From Leptolyngbyaceae cyanobacterium SM1_3_5 (GTDB lineage Bacteria; Cyanobacteriota; Cyanobacteriia; Elainellales; Elainellaceae): a DNA stretch of 6,877 nt. The position numbers and the translations under genes are program-made. The DNA is taken from contig JAAUTJ010000260.1 in assembly GCA_012031475.1 (NCBI GenBank), positions 1 to 6,877 of the forward strand, read 5' to 3'. The notes beneath the pieces were generated by a model. That model saw nothing but the letters and a program-made list of their open reading frames with translations. It did not search any database and had not been told where the DNA came from. Position 1 is the first letter of the stretch; the number at the start of each line of letters is the position of its first letter. This document shows positions 1-5,619 of the stretch, one piece after another.

Positions 1-96
1 TGCTGTGTGAGTTCATCCAAGCTTTCAGCAACGCTCACTGAGGTGACACCGACCATAACAAAGACCAACAAAACGACTGCTGTTAGTCTAAACCAT
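1..96 (-). CDS. 5' end of a possible exported-protein gene (signal peptide only), running off the left edge
   Basis: Reading the minus strand from about 89 down to 1 gives a hydrophobic stretch (RLTAVVLLVFVMVG) followed by VTSVSVAESLDELTQ. This looks like a Sec signal peptide: a basic residue, a hydrophobic core, and a possible signal peptidase I site after SVA. No start codon lies in that frame upstream. An ATG at 96-94 with a purine-rich GAGGG just before it would join this frame if one T of the TTT at 90-92 were removed, giving MVRLTAVV. The gene therefore either carries a one-base frameshift or lost its start when the neighbouring IS remnant arrived. The mature protein lies outside the window and I do not recognise it. 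The plus-strand ORF over the same bases has no recognisable content. Confidence 0.3.
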
Positions 97-112
97 CTGC
101 CCTCGACCCTGT

Positions 113-661
113 TTAAATTGGTATTACTTGTTCGAGGATGTCCAACAGATTTTTGCTCAAGCGCAAGCCTCTGGCTTTGCGGGGATTGAGCATAACTTTG
201 ACCAGACGGTAGACAAAGGACATGGCCGAGTCGAGATTCGCCGCACTTGGACAATGGGGCAAGTGGAATTCCTCATCGATGCCGACCAGTGGGCAAAGTT
301 CAATAGTATCGGCATGGTGCAAGCCGAGCGGCGTTTGAATGGCAAGATAGAACGAGAAACACGCTACGCTCATCAGCAGTTTGGCAAGCAATGCTCAGCG
401 CCTAGCGCAGGCAGTTCGCGCTCATTGGCAGGTGGAAAACTCGCTCCACTGGGTTCTCGATCTGGCATTTCAAGAAGATGCTTGCCGGATTCGCACTGAC
501 CACGCGCCCGCAAATCTCGCGGTTGTACGCCACATCGCCCTGAACTTGCTCAACCAGGAGACAAGCGCAAAGCTCGGCATCCAGAACAAACGGCTAAGGG
601 CAGGCTGGGATGAAGACTACTTGCTCAAGGTCTTGCTCGATTAAGATGCGTTCGCCCTGCA
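113..661 (+). mobile_element. ISAs1-family insertion sequence remnant, 3' half only
   Basis: This is the right half of an ISAs1-type element. Recognisable transposase homology begins at about 128 (LFEDVQQIF) with no N-terminal half before it, so the left junction lies somewhere in 113-128. Just after the transposase stop, the sequence GTTCGCCCTG (about 649-658) could be the right terminal inverted repeat, but the left end is missing and cannot be compared. No target-site duplication can be defined. The segment contains no HIP1 octamer, unlike the rest of the window, which fits a foreign origin. The element cannot move by itself. Confidence 0.6.
128..644 (+). pseudogene. ISAs1-family DDE transposase, C-terminal fragment with a frameshift
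   Basis: This is the C-terminal half (about 170 of the usual roughly 370 residues) of an ISAs1/H-repeat-type transposase, a DDE enzyme for cut-and-paste transposition. The first part (128 to about 366) carries the family segments GIEHNFDQTVDKGHGRVEIR and ERETRY. The second part (about 369-644) carries SNAQRLAQAVRAHW, then VENSLHWVLDLAFQEDACR, with the likely catalytic glutamate, and the typical end NKRLRAGWDEDYLLKVLLD. The two parts are in different frames: after CGC TAC (RY) the reading must shift by one base at about 366-369 to continue LISSLASNAQ. The N-terminal catalytic region is missing, so it cannot be active. Family assignment is by recognition of the conserved C-terminus. Confidence 0.8.
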
Positions 662-845
662 ACTTTCGATGCTTCAGGCGTTGATCGATCGACAAACATC
701 CATACTTGTCGAACTACCCAAAGGAGAAAAGACACTAGTTGCGAATATTGAGCGAACTATTCGCGATCGCCGCACAATGGTGTGTTCAAGCTTTTGGGAT
801 AGAGATTTGCGTTATGCTGAAAGCCAGATTTATCAGTGGAACGGC

Positions 846-1616
846 ATGAGTGAAGCCTTGGCTCAAACTCGATCGGCTCCCCCACAGTTGCCACCCCAGT
901 TTCCCGACCACACGCAGCTACCAGAGTCGGACGGGTCGTTTGTGAAGAATTTCCAGGAGCATCCCCAATCGCTGATTCTGACGGACTCGATCGGGGCAAC
1001 GCTCGAACGGCTTTACCCGGATGGGCAGTATGCGATCGGGCAGGATTGCGGCATCTACTGGCGCGAAACAGATCCACCTGAGAAGGGCGCGGAAGCACCG
1101 GACTGGTTCTATGTGCCCAATGTGCCGCCTAGAATTAGAGGCGAGATCCGGCGATCGTATGTGTTGTGGCGAGAGTTTATCGCGCCCACCATTGCCCTGG
1201 AATTTGCCTCCGGTGATGGGAGTGAAGAACACGATCGTACGCCCCTTTCTTACTCTGAAGCGAGTGGCACAACCAAACCCGGCAAGTTTTGGGTCTATGA
1301 GCAGATTATGCGGATTCCGTTCTACGGCGTTTTCTTCATCAACAGTGGCGAGTTGGAACTGTACGAGTTGGTGGGCGGACAGTATCAGCGCATCAGTGCC
1401 AACAGCCGAGGGCATTATGCGATCGCCCCGATGGAAATTGAAATCGGGGTGTGGGAGGGAACTTACCAGAATCAAACTCAGTTTTGGCTGCGCTGGTGGG
1501 ATATGCAGGGCAACTTGCTGCTGACCGGGAGTGAACGGGCGATCGCGGCAGAGGAAAAGGCGGCTAGACTTGCTGAGCGGTTAAGAGAACTTGGGGTTGA
1601 TCCAGATTTGGTGTAG
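846..1616 (+). CDS. Uma2 family (DUF820) endonuclease-like protein
   Basis: This is a 256-residue protein of the Uma2/DUF820 family, very abundant in cyanobacteria, with a PD-(D/E)XK restriction-endonuclease-like fold. Its biological role is not established. The subfamily hallmarks are in order: LPESDGSFVKNFQEHPQS near residues 25-42, the PDGQYAIGQDCGIYWR block, EAPDWFYVPNVPP (candidate catalytic D86), PTIALEFASGDG (E119), GKFWVYEQ (K147), and a C-terminal WLRWWDMQGNLLLTG block before a charged helix rich in E, A and R. Family members usually start with a short P/Q-rich leader, which matches the ATG at 846. The frame stays open back to an ATG at 669, but that 59-residue extension resembles no family leader and follows the IS remnant closely. 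About 10 residues (near YSEASGTTKP) look inserted between E119 and K147. It stands alone and converges with the minus-strand genes. Confidence 0.85.
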   Translation: MSEALAQTRSAPPQLPPQFPDHTQLPESDGSFVKNFQEHPQSLILTDSIGATLERLYPDGQYAIGQDCGIYWRETDPPEKGAEAPDWFYVPNVPPRIRGEIRRSYVLWREFIAPTIALEFASGDGSEEHDRTPLSYSEASGTTKPGKFWVYEQIMRIPFYGVFFINSGELELYELVGGQYQRISANSRGHYAIAPMEIEIGVWEGTYQNQTQFWLRWWDMQGNLLLTGSERAIAAEEKAARLAERLRELGVDPDLV

Positions 1617-1636
1617 TCGTCTGCCTCAGTGACGGC

Positions 1637-1885
1637 TTACTCGACTCGGAACTGATTTGCCAGTCCTTTCAGCGTCAAAAGACACTTGGCGAATCCTCCA
1701 AATAAATACTCGGCGATGTCGTTTTTGTCGGGCGGCGACTGACGGAAATCAAGTGGGGCTTCATCGGCTGGAGCAGTGTAAGCGCTGGGCTTTAAATCTG
1801 TAAAACCTCTGCTGATTTTTACTTCATAATCAACTGGTTCTTCCCAAAAGTGATTCAGCATTTGTGCATGGATGCCTCGTGCCAC
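1637..1885 (-). pseudogene. Fragment resembling type III restriction subunit R / DEAD-box helicase
   Basis: This is an 82-codon minus-strand ORF starting at a GTG. Residues 5-68 (from IHAQMLNHFWEEP through VKISRGFTDLKPSAYTAP, DFRQSPPDKNDIAEYLFGG to FAKCL) read like the segment that follows the helicase core in type III restriction enzyme R subunits, where the motif continues FGGF..CLYP.QKFDSD. Here the match stops right after FAKCL and the frame ends 10 residues later (LTLKGLANQFRVE). An in-frame TAG lies just upstream of the GTG, so both the helicase motifs and the nuclease end are absent. It is probably a remnant and not a working enzyme. A weak purine-rich AGG lies 6-8 bases before the GTG, so translation of the small ORF is not excluded. 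The identity rests on remembered motif similarity only. Confidence 0.5.
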
Positions 1886-1898
1886 AATCTACCTGTCC

Positions 1899-2532
1899 TC
1901 AAGTCAACTCTCGCTTGATCTGAGCGATCGCCCGCTCTAGCCCACTAGCGTGAATCCAACCCACGAAGCCGCCGTAGATCATGCGATCGTTGTAGTCTGC
2001 CAGAAAGACGTGATCGACCCCAACCGCGTTCTTCCAGGTTCGTACTGTCCCACCATCCCGCAATCGGGCAACGGGATGAGCATTCTTGAAGTCTCGATGG
2101 TGAGCCGTTGTGATGCCTTCAACAGAATTGAAGATGGCGATCGCCCGACGACTGACTTCTGAGGCGACATCTGCTGCACCAGCACAGCCACAACCTTCCT
2201 GAATTGTCAGCCTCAACCGCTCTTTGACATCCCCATCCAAGATAAACAAGCTGTCCAATTCCTGAAGCAATTTGCCGTGCGGCTCACTGTGGCGGCGATC
2301 GCAGTACACGGCAGTCAACAGATTTTCCAGTCCCACCTTCGACTAAGCCATCCGTAATCAATCCCGTTAAACCCAGAACCGCAATACCACCCAGCATTCC
2401 GGCTGGTCCTCCCAGCAGGGCTAGCGCTGTTGTAATCGCTGCCGCCCCGGTTAAACCCGTTGTTGCCATCACAACGACCAGAACGATACCGGGCAGCCCC
2501 AAAGCTGCAATTTTCTTAACAAGTTCGTCCAT
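1899..2532 (-). pseudogene. Hydrophobic glycine-rich N-terminus protein, split by a one-base frameshift
   Basis: Two minus-strand ORFs appear to be halves of one gene. The N-terminal half (from 2532) reads MDELVKKIAALGLPG, then about 50 hydrophobic residues with many Gly and Ala and repeated GxxxG-like spacing, which fits two membrane-embedded helices or a hairpin. It then runs past about 2340 into a spurious tail ending at 2284. The C-terminal half is open from a GTG at 2336, just after an in-frame TAG, and continues GLENLLTAVYCDRRHSEP to a stop at 1899. Removing one G at about 2340 joins them as ITDGLVKVGLENLLTAVY, which runs smoothly as protein. The product would be about 210 residues. I recognise the N-terminal type as a cyanobacterial conserved hypothetical of unknown function. 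The soluble C-terminus (GCGCAGAADV, then TWKNAVGVDHVFLADYNDRM and GWIHASGLERAIAQIKREL) I do not recognise. A real overlapping pair of genes is less likely. Confidence 0.55.
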
Positions 2533-2698
2533 CTGTTTAATTCTCGATTAGAGCCGATTACCAATGCCGTTTTTCGCTTATGTCGCGCTGCTGGCTGTTA
2601 TCTTGCACGGTTCAGTTTGCCCACTTTAAAGTCGAGATATCGATCGAACACGTCGATCGACCCAGAAACAAAAATTAGTTTGACGCAGCAGCAAAATT
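2533..2698. other. Intergenic region between parB and the split hydrophobic gene
   Basis: These 166 bases contain no ORF worth naming. They hold the 3' flank of parB and the likely 5' leader of the minus-strand gene starting at 2532. The only clear structure is the paired TCGATCGA palindromes at 2640-2660, listed separately. I see no strong hairpin followed by a T-run, so no intrinsic terminator is called for the parAB operon. Confidence 0.5.
2640..2661. repeat. Two tandem TCGATCGA palindromes beside parB, candidate ParB site
   Basis: TCGATCGA occurs at 2640-2647 and again at 2653-2660, separated by ACACG, giving a 13-base period. The second copy extends to a perfect 10-bp palindrome, GTCGATCGAC (2652-2661). 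The pair lies about 40 bp past the parB stop codon. Iterated palindromes next to a partition operon are a usual form of centromere (parS-like) site, so this is a reasonable candidate. Against this, CGATCG-rich words are frequent in cyanobacteria through HIP1-related bias, and a single TCGATCGA also occurs at 685-692. The function is inferred. Confidence 0.3.
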
Positions 2699-3499
2699 TT
2701 AACCTTCCACTTTTTGAAGAGCCGAACCAACCCGCTTAAGCAACCGCGCGACATCTTTGCCAATGGCTTGAAGTTCTTCAGCCTCCGGCTTAGGATAAGC
2801 CTTCTGCCAACGATTCAGTTCTGTTTGCAGTCGGCGCAAGGATGTGGCGACACGATTCTCAGCTTCTTTAGAAAGCCGGACATCTGTCACACTTTCCTCA
2901 TCTGCCTCATTCAGGTAGCGACGAACCGTTCGGATGCTTTTACCGATGATCACTTCTAGCGCAGGCCGCAGCGCCTTTTCGCCTTTCGCTGGTCTTCCCT
3001 TCACATCGGCATAGCCAGAATTTCTCAGCCGATCGGCTAATGCTCGAACCTCATCTGGGGTGTAGTCTCGACGCTTCTCGTTTTCGGTCACTTCGATTTG
3101 CAGCGCGAGATCAGGATCTTCATCAGCGTCAAATTCTAGGATTCTAACCGGGACAAGATCGTTAGAAAAATGCTGTGCATACGCTTCTGGGAATTGCTCT
3201 TTCACTACAAAGATAGCTGCCTTGCGGTGACCTCCCGCCAGCAGCCTTCCCCGCCGATCGACCACCAGGGGTTCCAAAAGACCCAGCACGGCGATCGACT
3301 CGGCCAAGGCGTTCACATGCTGCTCGCTTAGCTCACGAGTGTCACTGGCGCGGTCTAAAATTTTCCCTAGCGGTAGCGTTGAAGAGCGCGACTGCTCCAT
3401 TTCGGCTCTTACTTCTGCTTCTCGATCTCTCGCTTGAATGGCGGTTCCTGCTGAGTCGGCTGCCTCTAGTAATTCTGCTGCACTGCGTCGTTTAGCCAT
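2699..3499 (-). CDS. parB: ParB/RepB/Spo0J-family partition protein
   Basis: This 266-residue protein is the centromere-binding partner of a ParA/ParB DNA segregation system. After a charged N-terminal tail (residues 1-40) comes the ParB N-terminal (CTP-binding) domain: LPLGKI near 42-47, LAESIAVLGLLEPLVV at 65-80, the GGHRKAA motif at 89-95 and TENEKRRDYTPDEV at 138-151, corresponding to the GHR and ENxxR nucleotide-binding motifs. A helix-turn-helix fits residues 178-196 (ALEVIIGKSIRTVRRYL). The C-terminal 60 residues are charged and helical, as expected for dimerisation. The start ATG lies 9 bases after the parA stop with no good Shine-Dalgarno sequence, so translational coupling to parA is likely. 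The compact size and sequence are closer to plasmid- or island-borne ParB than to the larger chromosomal Spo0J type, but this is a judgement from motifs. Confidence 0.9.
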   Translation of the reverse strand: MAKRRSAAELLEAADSAGTAIQARDREAEVRAEMEQSRSSTLPLGKILDRASDTRELSEQHVNALAESIAVLGLLEPLVVDRRGRLLAGGHRKAAIFVVKEQFPEAYAQHFSNDLVPVRILEFDADEDPDLALQIEVTENEKRRDYTPDEVRALADRLRNSGYADVKGRPAKGEKALRPALEVIIGKSIRTVRRYLNEADEESVTDVRLSKEAENRVATSLRRLQTELNRWQKAYPKPEAEELQAIGKDVARLLKRVGSALQKVEG

Positions 3500-3508
3500 T
3501 TCTGTTGC

Positions 3509-4252
3509 TCAATCGTGAACGGTTTCTGTAATCCACTGTGCAATCGTCGTGAGTTCTGCTGCCGATCGCGATCGAGGGGCGTAATCCATCAGCGGAATTT
3601 GCTGCGCTCCCGCCTGAGAAAGATTCGTATCCTGATGGACGGTGAAGTGTTTGATATCGGAATAGCGCTGGACTAATTGAGCCGGAAGTTCCTTGTCTAG
3701 CGATCGCCGTTCATCCACTTGGGAAAGAATCAATGCCCATTGCTTGGGACCTCTACGCTCACGACTGCGGTAGCTTTCCAAAAGTCCCATGACGCGATTC
3801 GCCCCAATGATGGCAAAAGGATGGGCATTGGTCACAACCAGCGTCGCTTGTGCTGCCACCAATCCCAATCGCTCCAGGCTTTCATTCCCCGGTGGACAAT
3901 CGAGAACAACCGCATCGTAGGGCATGACCTTAACTAAATCTGCCAAATCTTCAGGGTGCAGCGACTGAACGCTTTGACCCGTCAAGTTGGGACCGCCCGG
4001 AAGAACTGCCAGCCCTGAAGCCGCCTCTAGCGGATCTGGAGCATTGCCCATCAATAGCTCTGCGGTACCTGGCGCAGTTGGATCTACGCCCAATGCATAC
4101 GCTGCGTTCGACTGTGGATCGAGATCGATGACGAGAACTTGCCTTCCTTGCTTGGCTAGAACTGAAGCAACCCCACAGGCGATCGTAGTTTTGCCAACTC
4201 CCCCTTTTCTAGCTGCGACAGCAACGCGACATTGAATCATGGGCGAATCCAC
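3509..4252 (-). CDS. parA: ParA-family partition ATPase
   Basis: This is a MinD/ParA-type ATPase of 247 residues from a GTG at 4252, or 243 from the ATG at 4240-4238. The ATG start is at least as likely because a GGTGG stretch lies about 8 bases before it. The deviant Walker A is ARKGGVGKTT (14-23) with the signature lysine K16. Walker A' is VIDLDPQSNA (41-50) and Walker B is YDAVVLDCPPGNE (112-124). There is no N-terminal helix-turn-helix, so it resembles the short type Ib/Soj-like ParA. It would dimerise on ATP binding, coat DNA nonspecifically, and be released by ParB bound at its site, so moving the attached replicon. It is the first gene of a two-gene minus-strand operon with parB. Transcription probably begins in the 4253-4330 region, where an inverted repeat may allow autoregulation. 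Confidence 0.92.
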   Translation of the reverse strand: MDSPMIQCRVAVAARKGGVGKTTIACGVASVLAKQGRQVLVIDLDPQSNAAYALGVDPTAPGTAELLMGNAPDPLEAASGLAVLPGGPNLTGQSVQSLHPEDLADLVKVMPYDAVVLDCPPGNESLERLGLVAAQATLVVTNAHPFAIIGANRVMGLLESYRSRERRGPKQWALILSQVDERRSLDKELPAQLVQRYSDIKHFTVHQDTNLSQAGAQQIPLMDYAPRSRSAAELTTIAQWITETVHD

Positions 4253-4268
4253 CCGCTAATACGAATTA

Positions 4269-4295
4269 CAGATGCACTAAGGATAAACGCATCTG
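4269..4295 (-). promoter_or_regulatory. Inverted repeat upstream of parA, candidate operator and promoter
   Basis: CAGATGC (4269-4275) and GCATCTG (4289-4295) form a perfect 7-bp inverted repeat with a 13-base spacer, ending 16 bases upstream of the GTG start of parA. On the minus strand, TTGAGA (4310-4305) and TTTATC (4287-4282) are 17 bases apart and could be -35 and -10 boxes. The -10 match is weak (3 of 6). The repeat would overlap this -10, as an autoregulatory operator for ParA or ParB would. The repeat is seen directly; its role is inferred. Confidence 0.35.
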
Positions 4296-4434
4296 GTTGA
4301 CTCTTCTCAAAACTTTAGTAAAGCGCAGTGATGGCCGATCTTCAAACAACTATCAACGTCCTCTAAGGACTGTTCCCATCAGTGCTGCTGTTATTTGGGG
4401 TTGCGTCTGCACCAAAACATCTTCTTAAGATCGA

Positions 4435-4440
4435 TATAAT
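4435..4440 (+). promoter_or_regulatory. TATAAT -10 box for the methyltransferase-oxidoreductase pair
   Basis: A perfect TATAAT lies 51 bases before the ATG at 4492. No good -35 hexamer is at 16-18 bases upstream and there is no TGn extension, so the promoter is plausible but only half supported. It lies in the 239-base divergent gap between parA and the methyltransferase gene, which otherwise holds a small GTCCT-CTA-AGGAC palindrome (4358-4370) and no ORF. Confidence 0.4.
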
Positions 4441-4491
4441 TGTTAAGGCGCAAATAGGCTCCACAATGCCTTGCAGTGATCAGTCTCACGA

Positions 4492-5617
4492 ATGAACCAG
4501 TATTTTGCAACAGTGGCGCGGGGGGCTAGAAACGCTGGCGGCGCAGGAGTTAGAGCAATTCGGTGCCAATGCTGTAGAGCCGGGGTTTTGTGGCGTGGCG
4601 TTTGCGGGCGATCGCACTCTCCTTTATCAGGTCAACCTCTGGGCAAGATTATCGTTTCGCATTCTGATGAAGCTACATGAGTTTCCCTGCCAGGATGCAG
4701 AAGATCTGTATCGAGGCATCCAGACGATCGACTGGGCGCAGTATCTCACCCCCAACATGACGCTAGCGGTCAACGCGACGGGCAAAAGTGAGCGGTTGAA
4801 CCACACCCATTTCACCGCCCTTCAGGTCAAAAAGGCGATCGTCGATCAGCAGCAAGACAGACTGGGCGATCGCTCTGATGTCGAGTTGCACTCACCAGAC
4901 TTGCAGATTAGCGTCCATATCGATCGCGATGTGTGTACCGTCAGCCTTGATAGTTCGGGTCAGAGTCTGCACCGCCGGGGCTATCGTCCTGCGGTTGGCG
5001 CTGCACCGCTGAAAGAATCGCTGGCAGCGGCACTGATTCAACTGTCGGGCTGGCAGCCCACTCAAATGTTTTACGATCCGCTCTGTGGATCTGGAACCTT
5101 ACCGTTAGAGGCGAGTCTGAAAGCGTTGAACATTGCACCAGGGCTGTTTCGCGATCGCTTTGGGTTTGAAACCTGGCTTGACGCGGATCAGCCTCTCTTA
5201 GAAAAGCTGATTCAATCCGCACAAGTCAGCCAGTGCGAAAGCCTGCCTGCACCGATTTGGGGCAGCGATCGCGATGCCGATGTGATTGAGCAGGCGATCG
5301 CCAACGCGACCCGCTGCGGCGTCCTCAATCACGTTTATTTCGCAGCGATCGACCTTGAAGAGATCGCTGCACCCGCAGCAAGCGGCGTCGTATTTTGCAA
5401 CCCGCCCTATGGCGAACGGTTAGGACGAGATAGCGACTTGGGCGCGTTTTACAAACAGTTAGGAGACGTGCTGAAGCAACGCTTTAAGGGCTGGACGGCA
5501 TTTGTGCTGAGTGGCAACAAGGAACTGGCGCAGTCGATCGGGCTAAAATCGGCTCAACGGTTTGCGGTTTATAATGGTACATTGCCCTGTCAGTTAATGA
5601 AGTACGAACTGTACTAA
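4492..5617 (+). CDS. THUMP-domain class I SAM-dependent RNA methyltransferase, RlmL-like (frame broken at G6)
   Basis: This is a likely 23S rRNA guanine-N2 methyltransferase related to the N-terminal (RlmL) half of E. coli RlmKL. It is a free-standing protein without the RlmK half, about 374 residues once the frame is repaired. The true N-terminus is MNQYFATVARG from the ATG at 4492. The run of six G at 4520-4525 then throws the frame off (GARNAGG). With five G it continues GLETLAAQELEQFGAN, as family members do. The rest is intact from there to the TAA at 5617. A THUMP region follows at about residues 60-165 (including NATGKSERLNHTHFTALQVK), then the Rossmann methyltransferase: motif I DPLCGSGT at 195-202, GSDRD at 257-261, and catalytic motif IV NPPYGE at 303-308, diagnostic of N-methylation of a base. 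The in-frame TTG at 4505 would replace the conserved leader and is unlikely to be the native start. It is followed 2 bases later by the oxidoreductase gene, probably in one operon. Confidence 0.88.
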
Positions 5618-5619
5618 AT

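Noticed and set aside
98..111. CCCTCGACCCTG compared with GTTCGCCCTG at 649-658 as a pair of IS ends.
   Set aside because: Both have the same orientation, not inverted, and share only CCCTG; not enough to call a terminal repeat pair.
918..1524. Long ORFs on both strands inside the Uma2 gene (minus 918-1475, plus 1021-1524).
   Set aside because: Their proteins have no recognisable motifs and overlap a well-supported family protein; they are shadow frames.
2284..2336. Programmed frameshift or true overlapping genes in the hydrophobic protein.
   Set aside because: No slippery heptamer or downstream structure is visible; a one-base insertion restores a smooth protein, so decay or error is simpler.
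4358..4370. GTCCT-CTA-AGGAC palindrome as a transcription terminator.
   Set aside because: The arms are only 5 bp, there is no T-run, and it sits in a divergent promoter region, not after a gene.
4505..4525. TTG at 4505 as the real start of the methyltransferase.
   Set aside because: It would replace the conserved leader MNQYFATVARG, present in the 4492 frame, with unrelated residues; a one-base indel at G6 explains the sequence better.
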